Below, one piece after another: positions 54,680 to 63,984 of a stretch of 64,000 nt of DNA. Position 1 is the first letter of the stretch, and the number at the start of each line of letters is the position of its first letter. The position numbers and the translations under genes are program-made. Source of the DNA: an uncultured Aliiroseovarius sp. (GTDB lineage: Bacteria; Pseudomonadota; Alphaproteobacteria; Rhodobacterales; Rhodobacteraceae); assembly GCF_947497285.1 (NCBI RefSeq), contig NZ_CANMFT010000007.1, positions 1 to 64,000 on the forward strand, written 5' to 3'. Below the pieces are notes generated by a model. That model did not search any database, was not told where the DNA came from, and saw nothing but the letters and a program-made list of their open reading frames with translations.

Positions 54680-54729
54680 CTTTCAAATTGTTCGGGTTTT
54701 CAGCTGGTCGATCCCTGCCTCCGTCCGCC

Positions 54730-54759
54730 TTGACTTCATTGCAAGCGCAACGATACCAT
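54730..54759 (+). promoter_or_regulatory. candidate hmgA promoter with internal inverted repeat
   Basis: TTGACT (54730-54735) and TACCAT (54754-54759) are 18 bases apart. Within the spacer TTGC-AAGC-GCAA (54739-54750) is an inverted repeat and a possible operator. The promoter ends 50 bases before the hmgA ATG. Confidence 0.42.
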
Positions 54760-54808
54760 TGCCCTGCAAACAGGATCGCCCTCCGTGGGCATTGAAACGA
54801 GGCTTCAG

Positions 54809-56161
54809 ATGAACCAGCAAAGCTCTGGGCGCGACATGACGCGCGCGGTGTCGTCGGTCGGCACCGAAACCCATTACATGCCCGGTTGGGCAAATGATTT
54901 CGAAACCGAGGCTCTGCCCGGTGCGCTGCCGCAAGGGATGAACAGCCCTCAGAAATGCGAATACGGCTTGTATGGCGAGCAATTGTCCGGCACCGCTTTC
55001 ACGGCCAACCCGCCTGAACGGACGTGGTGTTACCGCATTCGCCCATCGGTGAAACATTCCGCGCGCTACACGAAGATCGACGTACCCTATTGGAAGTCCG
55101 CGCCAGATGTGGACCCGGACGTGATTTCGCTGGGTCAATATCGTTGGGATCCCGTGCCGACTGCCGAGGGTCTGAACTGGATCACGGGCATGCGCACGAT
55201 GACCACAGCCGGTGATGTGAACACTCAGGTCGGCATGGCAAGCCACGTCTATCTGGTGACGGAATCGATGGTGGACGATTATTTCTTCTCGGCAGACAGC
55301 GAGCTTCTGGTCGTGCCGCAGGAAGGCAAGCTGCGCTTCTATACCGAGCTTGGAATCATCGACCTTGCCCCGCAGGAAATCGGCATCATCCCGCGTGGCC
55401 TTGTTTACCGCGTCGAACTGCTGGACGGCCCCGCGCGCGGCTTCGTTTGCGAAAACTACGGCCAGAAGTTCGAGATGCCGGGGCGTGGCCCGATCGGCGC
55501 GAACTGCATGGCCAATCCGCGTGACTTCAAAGCTCCCGTCGCAGCATTTGAAGACCGCGAAGTGCCCTCTACCATCACCATCAAATGGTGCGGCCAGTTC
55601 CATAAGACCGAGATCGGCCAGTCGCCCTTGGATGTGGTCGCATGGCACGGCAACTATGCGCCTTACAAATATGACCTGACCACCTATTGCCCGGTCGGCG
55701 CGATCTTGTTCGATCACCCGGACCCCTCGATCTTCACCGTCCTCACCGCGCCTTCGGGTCAACCCGGCACGGCGAATATCGACTTCGTTCTGTTCCGCGA
55801 CCGCTGGATGGTGGCGGAAAACACCTTCCGCCCCCCATGGTATCATAAGAACATCATGTCCGAGCTGATGGGCAACATCTATGGTCAGTATGACGCGAAA
55901 CCGCAGGGCTTCGTTCCGGGCGGCGTGAGCTTGCACAACATGATGCTGCCGCACGGGCCAGACCGTGATGCGTTCGAGGGTGCCTCGAATTCGAACCTTG
56001 GACCTGATAAGTTGGAAAAAACCATGTCCTTCATGTTTGAAACCCGCTTCCCCCAACACCTGACCGCCTTCGCCGCGAACGAGGCACCTCTGCAGGACGA
56101 CTACATCGACTGCTGGGAGAGCCTTGAGAAGAAGTTCGACGGCACGCCCGGTAAGAAATAA
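54809..56161 (+). CDS. hmgA: homogentisate 1,2-dioxygenase
   Basis: A 450-residue iron enzyme that opens the ring of homogentisate to maleylacetoacetate. It begins with the family's [43 protein letters not shown]. The iron-binding C-terminal part includes [20 protein letters not shown] and [20 protein letters not shown]. The ATG at 54809 has GAGGCTTC upstream. Its stop overlaps the maiA start by one base. Three consecutive pathway genes leave no doubt about the assignment. Confidence 0.96.
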   Translation: MNQQSSGRDMTRAVSSVGTETHYMPGWANDFETEALPGALPQGMNSPQKCEYGLYGEQLSGTAFTANPPERTWCYRIRPSVKHSARYTKIDVPYWKSAPDVDPDVISLGQYRWDPVPTAEGLNWITGMRTMTTAGDVNTQVGMASHVYLVTESMVDDYFFSADSELLVVPQEGKLRFYTELGIIDLAPQEIGIIPRGLVYRVELLDGPARGFVCENYGQKFEMPGRGPIGANCMANPRDFKAPVAAFEDREVPSTITIKWCGQFHKTEIGQSPLDVVAWHGNYAPYKYDLTTYCPVGAILFDHPDPSIFTVLTAPSGQPGTANIDFVLFRDRWMVAENTFRPPWYHKNIMSELMGNIYGQYDAKPQGFVPGGVSLHNMMLPHGPDRDAFEGASNSNLGPDKLEKTMSFMFETRFPQHLTAFAANEAPLQDDYIDCWESLEKKFDGTPGKK

Positions 56162-56799
56162 TGAAGCTTTATACCTATTGGCGGTCCACCGCGGCTTACC
56201 GCGTGCGCATTGCGTTGAACCTGAAAGGGATCAACGCGGATCTTGAGTCCGTTCATCTGGTGAAGGATGGCGGGCAGCAACATTCGCCAGCGTATGTTGA
56301 AATGAACCCCGCCCATCTGGTGCCGACACTGGTGCTGTATGACGGAACGGTTCTAACGCAGTCCTTGGCGATCATCGACTATCTTGAGGCACTACAGCCC
56401 GACCCCGCATTGCTTCCGCCTGACCCGGTTGAGCGCGCGCATGTGCTTGCCGCCGCTCATGTTGTCGCGATGGACATTCACCCGGTGAACAACTTGCGTG
56501 TCGTGGCCCATCTGGGCGACACTTTCGGCGCTGGACCTGAAGACAAGAAAGCGTGGATGTGCCATTGGATGGACAGGGGCTTTGCGGCGCTGGAACAGAT
56601 GGTGCGCAAGGATACGCGCTTTTCCTTTGGCGACACGCCGTCACTGGCGGACATCTGCCTTGTCGCGCAATACTACAATGCGCGGCGCTGGGGGGTGGAC
56701 CTGGCCCCCTATCCGCGTCTGACCGAGATTGAAGAAACCTGTCTGGCCCTACCCGCCTTCGCCGATGCGCGACCCGAGGCACAGCCGGACGCCGAGTGA
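56161..56799 (+). CDS. maiA: maleylacetoacetate isomerase
   Basis: A 212-residue zeta-class glutathione transferase that isomerises maleylacetoacetate to fumarylacetoacetate. The glutathione site is KLYTYWRSTAAYRVRIALNLKGI (Ser and Arg of the active site), with the usual NPAHLVPTLVLYDGTVLTQSLAIIDYLE. The start overlaps hmgA by one base, and fahA follows after seven bases. Confidence 0.94.
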   Translation: MKLYTYWRSTAAYRVRIALNLKGINADLESVHLVKDGGQQHSPAYVEMNPAHLVPTLVLYDGTVLTQSLAIIDYLEALQPDPALLPPDPVERAHVLAAAHVVAMDIHPVNNLRVVAHLGDTFGAGPEDKKAWMCHWMDRGFAALEQMVRKDTRFSFGDTPSLADICLVAQYYNARRWGVDLAPYPRLTEIEETCLALPAFADARPEAQPDAE

Positions 56800-56806
56800 G
56801 GATCAC

Positions 56807-58066
56807 ATGAGCAAACTGAAAAAATCCTGGGTGGAAAGCGCGAACTCCGCCGACACACCCTTTCCGCTGAACAACCTGCCCTATGGTGTCTTCTCGGTCG
56901 GGGATGATGAGCCGCGCTGTGGCGTCGCTATCGGGGATATGATCTTTGATGTGGCCGCAGCAGAAGAGGCTGGCCTGATCGAAATTAGCGACGACCCCGT
57001 CTTCGACGTCCCGTTCTGGAACGAGTTGATGGAGCAGGGGTCAGACGCTTGGTCTGCCCTACGTACCCGTATGGAACAGCTGCTGCGCGAAGGCTCATCA
57101 GAGCGCGCGGCGGTTGAACCGCTGCTGGTCAAACAAGCCGACGCGGACCTGCACATGCCGTTCCTCGTGTCGGAATACACCGACTTCTATGCCGGTCGTC
57201 AGCACGCGGCCAATATGGGTGCGATCTTGCGCGGCTCGCCCGATCTGCCCGCCAACTGGCTGCACATTCCGATCGGCTATAATGGCCGCGCGTCCTCGGT
57301 CGTTGTTTCCGGCACACCTATCCACCGCCCCAACGGTCAACGCAAAGCGCCCGACGCCGAGATGCCAAGCTTCGGCCCCTCGATGCGTCTGGACATTGAA
57401 CTTGAGATGGGGGCCATCGTCGGCAAGCCTTGCGAGTTTGGCCAACCCATAACGGTGGACGAGGCCGACGATATGATCTTCGGCTATGTCCTTCTGAACG
57501 ACTGGTCCGCCCGCGACATTCAGGGTTGGGAATACCAGCCACTCGGCCCGTTCCAGGGCAAGGCGTTTGGCACCTCGATCAGCCCATGGATCGTCACTGC
57601 TGCCGCGCTGGAGGAGTTTCGCGCGCCGACACCCAAGCGGGAAAAGGAACTTCTGCCCTATCTCGATGGGTCGAAGGACGGGCTTTACGACATCTCGCTG
57701 CAGGTTCTGATGCAGCCCGACGGCGCGAACAAAGCCAGCGTTGTGGGCGAAACCAACTACACCCGCATGTATTATTCTGCCGCCGAGCAACTGTGCCACC
57801 ACGCCATCGGGGGTTGCGGCATGAATGTCGGGGACCTTTTGGGGTCTGGCACGATCTCTGGCCCGACCAAGACGGAATATGGTTCACTGATGGAGATGAG
57901 CTGGGCGGGCCGCGAGCCCTTCACGCTGGACACCGGCGAGACGCGTAGCTTCATCGAAGATGGCGACACCCTGACCCTGCGCGGCGCTGCCAAGGGTGAC
58001 GGGTTTCAGATCGGGTTCGGCGATTGTGTTGGGAAAATCCTGCCCGCCGTGAAGTGGCCCAAGTAA
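56807..58066 (+). CDS. fahA: fumarylacetoacetase
   Basis: A 419-residue hydrolase giving fumarate and acetoacetate, the last step of tyrosine/homogentisate breakdown. The active-site segments are MPFLVSEYTDFYAGRQHAANMG, LDIELEMGAIVGKP and LLNDWSARDIQGWEYQPLGPFQGKAFGTSISPWIV. The start is the ATG at 56807 (GAGGATC upstream); the frame reads back into maiA. It converges with a DUF2585 gene 15 bases away. Confidence 0.95.
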   Translation: MSKLKKSWVESANSADTPFPLNNLPYGVFSVGDDEPRCGVAIGDMIFDVAAAEEAGLIEISDDPVFDVPFWNELMEQGSDAWSALRTRMEQLLREGSSERAAVEPLLVKQADADLHMPFLVSEYTDFYAGRQHAANMGAILRGSPDLPANWLHIPIGYNGRASSVVVSGTPIHRPNGQRKAPDAEMPSFGPSMRLDIELEMGAIVGKPCEFGQPITVDEADDMIFGYVLLNDWSARDIQGWEYQPLGPFQGKAFGTSISPWIVTAAALEEFRAPTPKREKELLPYLDGSKDGLYDISLQVLMQPDGANKASVVGETNYTRMYYSAAEQLCHHAIGGCGMNVGDLLGSGTISGPTKTEYGSLMEMSWAGREPFTLDTGETRSFIEDGDTLTLRGAAKGDGFQIGFGDCVGKILPAVKWPK

Positions 58067-58081
58067 ATGCGTGTTTGGGCA

Positions 58082-58648
58082 TCATCCCCCTGCAGACTGC
58101 CATTCGAGGATCGCCTCGGATGGCACCAGCAGCATGATGATGTTCAACGCCAACCCGTCGCGGATCAGAAAGGTTGTCAGCACCTCGAAGCCCACGACGA
58201 TCAAGATGCTCGCCCAGATTGGCAGGCGCAACGCCAGCCAGAAGCCCAAGAACATGGCACCAAGATCGACAGCGGAATTTACCACGCTATCGCCCCAGTA
58301 TTCACCGGATACGGTAAATTCGCGGTAGCGGTTGATAACGGCCTCGGTGTTCTCGGCCACCTCCCACGCCCCTTCGACGATGGTGGCGACCAGCAGCCGC
58401 CAACCAAGGGCAAAACGGCGCATCAGCAGGAAGGTTGCGCCGTAGAACAGGAAACCGTGGATCAGATGGCTTGGTGTATACCAGTCCATCAAATGCTGCG
58501 ACCCTTGCCCGGTGTCATCACCTGCATACCAAAGCAATGTGTAACCGCAGGGGCATGAGATATTCCGACCCATCGCCAGCAGCGTGATAAGCGTGGCGAT
58601 GGTGACAAAAGCAACGCCCCAATAGGGCAGATATCGACGATCAAACAT
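58082..58648 (-). CDS. DUF2585 (UPF0314) membrane protein
   Basis: A 188-residue integral membrane protein with about five helices. It has MGRNISCPCGYTLLWYAGDDTGQGSQHLMDWYTPSHLIHGFLFYG, EGAWEVAENTEAVINRYRE and DSVVNSAVDLGAMFLGFWLA, the DUF2585 pattern common in alphaproteobacteria. The two Cys (CPC) and the acidic WEVAEN may bind a metal. Function unknown. It faces the opposite way from the catabolic genes and starts about 50 bases from the MBL gene. Confidence 0.82.
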   Translation of the reverse strand: MFDRRYLPYWGVAFVTIATLITLLAMGRNISCPCGYTLLWYAGDDTGQGSQHLMDWYTPSHLIHGFLFYGATFLLMRRFALGWRLLVATIVEGAWEVAENTEAVINRYREFTVSGEYWGDSVVNSAVDLGAMFLGFWLALRLPIWASILIVVGFEVLTTFLIRDGLALNIIMLLVPSEAILEWQSAGG

Positions 58649-58700
58649 GAGGTGAGGGAATCACGATCCCCCACCCCTGTCCAGAAAGGAAAACCGGACC

Positions 58701-59651
58701 ATGGCAAAGGCATTCGCGTCGCAAGGCGACATGACGGAAAAGAAAATCACCTTTGATGAGATCGGCGAGGGGCTTTATGCGTTCACCGCCGAGGGTGACC
58801 CGAATTCCGGCGTCATCATTGGCGATGAAAGCGTGATGATTGTGGAAGCTCAGGCGACGCCACGGCTGGCCAACAAGGTCATCGAATGCGTGCGCACGGT
58901 CACCGACAAACCAATCAGCCATGTTGTCCTGACCCATTATCACGCGGTGCGCGTGTTGGGCGCGTCAGCCTATGGCGCGGATCAGATCATTATGGGCGAC
59001 GCCGCCCGCGCGATGGTTGTTGAGCGCGGGCAGGAAGACTGGGACAGCGAATTCCAACGCTTCCCGCGCTTGTTTGAGGGGCACGAAAGCATCCCCGGCC
59101 TGACCTATCCAACCACCACCTTTTCCGATGACATGACCGTCTATCTTGGAAATCGCCGCGTTGATCTGATGCATCTGGGGCGTGCGCACACGGCGGGTGA
59201 TATCGTGATCCATGTGCCGGACCAGAACGTGATGTTCACCGGCGACATCGTCGAATACCACTCGGCCTGCTATTGCGGTGACGGGCATTTCAGCGACTGG
59301 GGCGATACACTGGACAGTATCGCTGCTTTCGACGTTGACGCGATTGCGCCGGGGCGTGGTGACGCTCTGGTCGGCAAAGATATGGTGAACGCCGCTATCG
59401 AAAACACCCGCGACTTCGTGGAAAGCACCTATCGCCCGGTGGCCAAGGTTGCCGCGCGGGGTGGATCGTTGAAAGAGGCATGGGACGCGTGTCGCGCCGA
59501 ATGTGACCCCAAATTTGCCGACTACGCGATTTACGAGCACTGCCTGCCTTTCAACGTCGCCCGTGCCTATGACGAGGCGCGCGGCATTGATACGCCCCGT
59601 ATCTGGACCGCCCAGCGCGATCTGGAGATGTGGGACGCCCTGCAGGGCTAA
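58701..59651 (+). CDS. MBL-fold metallo-hydrolase-like protein with altered HxHxDH motif
   Basis: A 316-residue metallo-beta-lactamase-fold protein. Where the family has HxHxDH, this one reads THYHAVR (residues 78-84): the first two His stay, but Asp and the last His are Val and Arg. The downstream parts are kept: HLGRAHTAGDIVIHV and VMFTGDIVEYHSACYCGDGHFSDW. With only part of site 1 and lacking the Asp-His of site 2, it may bind one metal or act without hydrolysis. AAAGGAAAA precedes the ATG at 58701; a second ATG at 58731 is possible. It stands with the flavin monooxygenase and DUF2783 genes after hmgA-maiA-fahA. Confidence 0.82.
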   Translation: MAKAFASQGDMTEKKITFDEIGEGLYAFTAEGDPNSGVIIGDESVMIVEAQATPRLANKVIECVRTVTDKPISHVVLTHYHAVRVLGASAYGADQIIMGDAARAMVVERGQEDWDSEFQRFPRLFEGHESIPGLTYPTTTFSDDMTVYLGNRRVDLMHLGRAHTAGDIVIHVPDQNVMFTGDIVEYHSACYCGDGHFSDWGDTLDSIAAFDVDAIAPGRGDALVGKDMVNAAIENTRDFVESTYRPVAKVAARGGSLKEAWDACRAECDPKFADYAIYEHCLPFNVARAYDEARGIDTPRIWTAQRDLEMWDALQG

Positions 59652-59762
59652 GCGCAAGGGGTGCGTTGACGCGCATATCAGCGCATCCCGACCAGCTTCG
59701 TTGTTTTCGCAACGAAATGCGCTACAATTGGCACAAGCGCGCCGCCAGCCGGAGGAAAACCT

Positions 59763-61373
59763 ATGAACAAGATTTTTGAAGTCCCGCTGTATCCCTATCA
59801 ACACAGCTCCGATCAGGATGCATCGGCGCCCGTGCGCCACCCGGTCGTGATCATCGGGGCCGGTCCTATCGGGCTGGCCATGGGGATTGATCTGGCACAG
59901 CAGGGGGTCAAGGTCGTCATTGTTGACGACAACGACAAGGTCAGCAGCGGATCTCGTGCGATCTGCTTTGCCAAACGGCCGCTTGAGATTCTTGACCGTC
60001 TGGGGTGCGGTCAACCGATGGTCGACAAGGGCGTCAAATGGGACGTCGGCAAAGTCTTCTTTGATGAACGCGAGGTCTATACGTTCAACCTGCTGCCAGA
60101 AGAAGGCCACCAACGCCCGGCCTTCATCAATCTTCAGCAATACTATTTCGAAGAGTATCTGGTGAACCGCGTGCGCGAGCTGGAAGCCCAGGGCGCGCCG
60201 ATTGAAATTCGGGGCGGCAACAAGGTCACAGCAATTGGCACCCACCCGGATCACGCCACGCTGGAAATCGACACGGCCGATGGACCGTATAACATCGAGG
60301 CCGATTGGCTGATCGCTTGTGACGGCGCTGGATCACCGACGCGTCAAATGCTGGGGCTGGATTTCGTAGGGCGTGTGTTCGAAGACAACTTCCTGATTGC
60401 CGATGTGATCATGGACGCTGATTTTCCAACCGAACGCTGGTTCTGGTTCGATCCGCCCTTCAACCGCGGCCAATCTGCCCTGTTGCACAAGCAACCCGAT
60501 GGCGTGTGGCGCATTGACCTGCAACTTGGCTGGGACATCGACAAGGAAGAAGAGAAGAAGCCCGAGAATGTGATCCCGCGCCTTAAGGCGATGCTTGGCG
60601 ACGATGTGGAGTTCGAGCTTGAATGGGTCTCGATCTACACGTTCCAATGCCGCCGGATGGAGAAATTCCGCCACGGTCGCGTTTTGTTTGCGGGCGACGC
60701 CGCGCACCAAGTGTCACCTTTTGGCGCACGCGGTGCGAACTCGGGCCTGCAAGACACTGACAACTTGGGCTGGAAGCTGAAGTTGGTCATTGATGGCACG
60801 GCCGATGAAGCGCTGCTTGACAGCTATGACGTGGAACGTATTCACGGCGCCGATGAAAACATCCTGAATTCGACGCGTTCGACAGATTTCATCACACCCA
60901 AATCCACGACCAGCCGCCTTTTGCGCGATGCGGTTCTGGACCTATCCGAAAAGTATGAATTTGCCCGGCCGCTTGTGAATTCGGGCCGCTTGTCCGTGCC
61001 CTGCACCTACGACGGATCGCCGCTGAACTCAGCCGACGCTCTGGATGGGCCGATAAAGACCCGCCCAGGATCGTCTTGCCCCGATGCGCCCTTAGGCGAC
61101 GAATTCCTGCTGCCCAAGCTGGGCAACAAGTTCACTCTTCTGACCATTGACGCAGAGGCGCCGGACGTGATCGAAGAAGCAGAGGTCGAGGTCACGCGGT
61201 TGGCGTTGTCCGTAAAAGATGACAAGACGGGAGCGCTGCAAGAGCGGTATCTGGGCGATGCGCCAAGTGCCGTCTATCTGATCAGGCCAGATCAGCATGT
61301 GGCCGCACGCCGCCCCAGCTTTGACGAAAACTTGTTCCGCGCGGCCATCCGCCGTGCAACTGGCAAGGAGTAA
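59763..61373 (+). CDS. class A FAD-dependent aromatic monooxygenase (MhpA/PheA-like)
   Basis: A 536-residue flavoprotein hydroxylase. The FAD fold reads VVIIGAGPIGLAMGIDLAQQG, the DG motif WLIACDGAGSPTRQ, and the GD motif VLFAGDAAHQVSPFGARGANSGLQDTDNLGWKLKL. The C-terminal part from about 400 has a thioredoxin-like shape as in MhpA and phenol hydroxylases. It would use NAD(P)H and oxygen to hydroxylate a phenolic ring. Its position after the homogentisate genes suggests that it makes homogentisate or a related diphenol, for example from a hydroxyphenylacetate; the substrate is inferred only. Confidence 0.86.
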   Translation: MNKIFEVPLYPYQHSSDQDASAPVRHPVVIIGAGPIGLAMGIDLAQQGVKVVIVDDNDKVSSGSRAICFAKRPLEILDRLGCGQPMVDKGVKWDVGKVFFDEREVYTFNLLPEEGHQRPAFINLQQYYFEEYLVNRVRELEAQGAPIEIRGGNKVTAIGTHPDHATLEIDTADGPYNIEADWLIACDGAGSPTRQMLGLDFVGRVFEDNFLIADVIMDADFPTERWFWFDPPFNRGQSALLHKQPDGVWRIDLQLGWDIDKEEEKKPENVIPRLKAMLGDDVEFELEWVSIYTFQCRRMEKFRHGRVLFAGDAAHQVSPFGARGANSGLQDTDNLGWKLKLVIDGTADEALLDSYDVERIHGADENILNSTRSTDFITPKSTTSRLLRDAVLDLSEKYEFARPLVNSGRLSVPCTYDGSPLNSADALDGPIKTRPGSSCPDAPLGDEFLLPKLGNKFTLLTIDAEAPDVIEEAEVEVTRLALSVKDDKTGALQERYLGDAPSAVYLIRPDQHVAARRPSFDENLFRAAIRRATGKE

Positions 61374-61378
61374 CGCCG

Positions 61379-61573
61379 ATGACCGACCTTATCCTGACGC
61401 CGAACATCAATCGTGCCGACGATTTCTATGCCGAGCTTCTGGCGGCGCATGAAAACTTGTCGAAAGAAGAAAGCGATGCTCTGAATGCGCGCCTAGTCTT
61501 GATTCTGGCCAACCATATCGGTGGTCGAGCCGTGTTGTCTCAGGCGATAAAGGCTGCGCAAGACGCCGGATAG
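61379..61573 (+). CDS. DUF2783 domain protein (64 aa)
   Basis: A 64-residue acidic helical protein: MTDLILTPNINRADDFYAEL and LNARLVLILANHIGGRAVLSQAIKAA. It begins five bases after the monooxygenase stop, so it is cotranscribed. DUF2783 proteins appear beside this type of monooxygenase; a small partner or stabiliser is a reasonable guess without experimental support. A bidirectional terminator follows. Confidence 0.85.
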   Translation: MTDLILTPNINRADDFYAELLAAHENLSKEESDALNARLVLILANHIGGRAVLSQAIKAAQDAG

Positions 61574-61600
61574 CCGTGGTGGACAGTTCGCAGAAAAGAC

Positions 61601-61628
61601 AAAGCCCGCAACCGAAGTTGCGGGCTTT
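61601..61628. terminator. bidirectional terminator between DUF2783 and peroxiredoxin genes
   Basis: AAAGCCCGCAAC-CGAA-GTTGCGGGCTTT, a 12-bp perfect stem with A- and T-runs at the two sides, between convergent genes. Confidence 0.9.
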
Positions 61629-61651
61629 TCCATTGGTAAACCAGCTTGGAT

Positions 61652-62305
61652 TTAGCTTGGGTCTGCAGTGGTCCGCAGGTAGGGCAGCTTGATATCCACG
61701 TCGCCAAATTTTGCTTTCGCTTCGTCGTCCGAAAGCGTCAGGGCGACAATCACGTCTTCGCCTTTGATCCAGTTCGCAGGGGTGGCAATCGGTGTGCCGT
61801 AAGTGGCCTGCAGGCCATCAAGGGCGCGCAGAACCTCGGCGAAGTTCCGGCCGACGGACATTGGGTATGTCATGATCAACTGAACCTTCTTATCCGGCGA
61901 GATGATGAACACCGACCGCACCGAGGCGGAATCAGCGGCCGTGCGACCGTCGGGCAGGTAAGCTTCGGCGGGCAGCATGTCGAAGGCTTTCGACACGGCA
62001 AGGTCTTCGTCGGCAATAATCGGGAAGCCCGCTTTGGCGCCCGAATAGCCCTCGATGTCTTTTTTCCAGCTGACATGTTCCTCCGCGCTATCGACGGACA
62101 GCCCGATCACCTTGGTGCCGCGCTTGGCCCATTCGTCGGCAAGCTGCGCAACCGCGCCGAACTCTGTCGTGCAGACAGGCGTGTAATCTTTGGGGTGCGA
62201 GAAAAGAATCGCCCAGCTATCCCCGATCCAGTCGTGGAAGGTGATTTTGCCCTGATCTGTTTCGGCTGTGAAATTTGGCACGATGTCGTTAATGCGAAGT
62301 CCCAT
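61652..62305 (-). CDS. 1-Cys peroxiredoxin (Prx6 type)
   Basis: A 217-residue thiol peroxidase that reduces hydrogen peroxide and alkyl hydroperoxides. The active-site loop is HPKDYTPVCTTEFG (Cys about 45), and it is the only Cys in the protein, which defines the 1-Cys class. The C-terminal extension (TYPMSVGRNFAEVLRALDGLQ, TPANWIKGEDVIV) is as in Prx6. The start is the ATG at 62305 with AGGAGAG upstream. The reductant must come from elsewhere (for example glutathione with a transferase). Confidence 0.93.
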   Translation of the reverse strand: MGLRINDIVPNFTAETDQGKITFHDWIGDSWAILFSHPKDYTPVCTTEFGAVAQLADEWAKRGTKVIGLSVDSAEEHVSWKKDIEGYSGAKAGFPIIADEDLAVSKAFDMLPAEAYLPDGRTAADSASVRSVFIISPDKKVQLIMTYPMSVGRNFAEVLRALDGLQATYGTPIATPANWIKGEDVIVALTLSDDEAKAKFGDVDIKLPYLRTTADPS

Positions 62306-62495
62306 TTGGTCTCTCCTGTCCAAGCATTTCGGTTGATCTTAAGTTACGATCTCTTATGCGCATTTAAAGACCCTGACTGGGTTCAAACGCAACCAAATCG
62401 TCGCACCTAAAAATTTGATCAAATTTTGTTTCCGTGGGTTGCGTCGGACAAATCGCAATGCCAGAGTGCACGCAAATCCGACCAAGGAGACTGGA

Positions 62496-63935
62496 ATGAT
62501 CGAGAAGCGCGATTTCTATATTAATGGTCAATGGGTCGCCCCGGCGGCGGCCAAAGACTTGAACGTCATCGACCCGTCGACCGAAGAGGTTTGCGCGGTC
62601 ATTTCGCTGGGTGATCAGGCGGACACTGACGCCGCCGTCGCTGCTGCGAAGGCCGCCTTTGCCGACTGGGGTTTCTCGAAAAAGGAAGACAGGCTGGCTC
62701 TGATCGAGAAGCTACTGGCGGTCTATCAGAAACGCTCGGACGATCTGGCCGAAGCGATGAGCATCGAGATGGGCGCGCCCATTGATCTGGCCCGCACGTC
62801 GCAGGTGGGGTCGGGCACGTTCCACATTCAGAACTTCATCACGGCGTTCAAGGATTTCGAATTCGACAAGATGTTGGGTGCTCATGCGCCGAATGACCGG
62901 CTGCTGTATGAACCCATCGGGGTCTGCGCGCTGATCACGCCCTGGAACTGGCCGATGAACCAGGTGTCGCTGAAGGTTGTGGCCGCGATGGCTGCGGGCT
63001 GCACAATGGTACTGAAACCATCCGAAATCGCCCCGTTATCATCGATCGTCTGGAGCGAGATTGTTGACGAGGTCGGCTTCCCGGACGGTGTCTACAACAT
63101 GGTGAACGGCGACGGTATGGGCGTCGGCACGCAACTGTCCACCCATCCCGATGTGGACATGGTCAGCTTCACCGGCTCGACCCGTGCGGGCATCGCCATT
63201 TCGAAGGCCGCCGCCGACACCTTGAAACGCGTCAGCCTTGAGCTGGGCGGCAAAGGCGCCAACATCATCTTTGACGACGCCGACGAAAAGGCCGTGAAGC
63301 GTGGCGTGATGCATATGATGCAGAACACCGGGCAAAGCTGTAACGCGCCGTCGCGAATGCTGGTGCAACGCGGCGTTTATGATCAAGCGGTCGAAGCCGC
63401 GCGCGAAGCGGCCGAGAAAGTGCAGGTTGGACCGGCCAGCAAGGAAGGTCGCCACATTGGCCCCGTGGTCAGCGAGCTTCAGTGGAACAAGATCCAGGAT
63501 CTGATCCAAGTCGGGATTGATGAAGGCGCGCGCCTGATTGCCGGTGGCACAGGGCGACCCGAAGGTCTGAACAAAGGCTATTTCGTCAAGCCGACCATCT
63601 TTGCGGATGTGAACAACCAAATGACCATCGCGCGCGAAGAAATCTTTGGACCGGTGATGGCGATGATCCCCTTCGACACCGAGGATGACGCGGTCGAGAT
63701 CGCCAATGACACCGTCTATGGCCTGACAAACTATGTGCAGACCCAAGACGGCACCCGCGCCAACCGCGTGGCCCGCCACCTGAGGTCGGGTATGGTCGAG
63801 ATGAACGGCACATCGCGCGCGGCAGGGTCGCCCTTCGGCGGCTACAAGCAATCTGGCAATGGACGCGAAGGTGGTATCCTTGGGATCGAGGATTTCCTTG
63901 AGGTCAAAGCCGTGTCCGGTTGGTCGAACGACTGA
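62496..63935 (+). CDS. aldehyde dehydrogenase family protein
   Basis: A 479-residue NAD(P)-dependent dehydrogenase. Motifs: cofactor site ITPWNWPMNQVSLKVVAAMAAGCTMVLKPSE, VSFTGSTRAGIAISKAAADTLKRVSLELGGKGANIIF with the general-base Glu, and the catalytic Cys in MMQNTGQSCNAPSRMLV. The start is the ATG at 62496 with AAGGAGA upstream. It is divergent from the peroxiredoxin gene. The substrate is unknown; a terminator follows at 63962. Confidence 0.93.
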   Translation: MIEKRDFYINGQWVAPAAAKDLNVIDPSTEEVCAVISLGDQADTDAAVAAAKAAFADWGFSKKEDRLALIEKLLAVYQKRSDDLAEAMSIEMGAPIDLARTSQVGSGTFHIQNFITAFKDFEFDKMLGAHAPNDRLLYEPIGVCALITPWNWPMNQVSLKVVAAMAAGCTMVLKPSEIAPLSSIVWSEIVDEVGFPDGVYNMVNGDGMGVGTQLSTHPDVDMVSFTGSTRAGIAISKAAADTLKRVSLELGGKGANIIFDDADEKAVKRGVMHMMQNTGQSCNAPSRMLVQRGVYDQAVEAAREAAEKVQVGPASKEGRHIGPVVSELQWNKIQDLIQVGIDEGARLIAGGTGRPEGLNKGYFVKPTIFADVNNQMTIAREEIFGPVMAMIPFDTEDDAVEIANDTVYGLTNYVQTQDGTRANRVARHLRSGMVEMNGTSRAAGSPFGGYKQSGNGREGGILGIEDFLEVKAVSGWSND

Positions 63936-63961
63936 TCCGACCTTAACAAATCGCTGAAAAT

Positions 63962-63984
63962 GCCCGCCCAGTGTGGGCTTTTTC
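63962..63984 (+). terminator. terminator of the aldehyde dehydrogenase gene
   Basis: GCCCGC - 5 bases - GTGGGC (one G-T pair) followed by TTTTTC, 27 bases after the stop. Confidence 0.75.

Noticed and set aside
54683-56059. 458-residue minus-strand frame opposite hmgA
   Set aside because: Antisense shadow; hmgA is complete on the plus strand.
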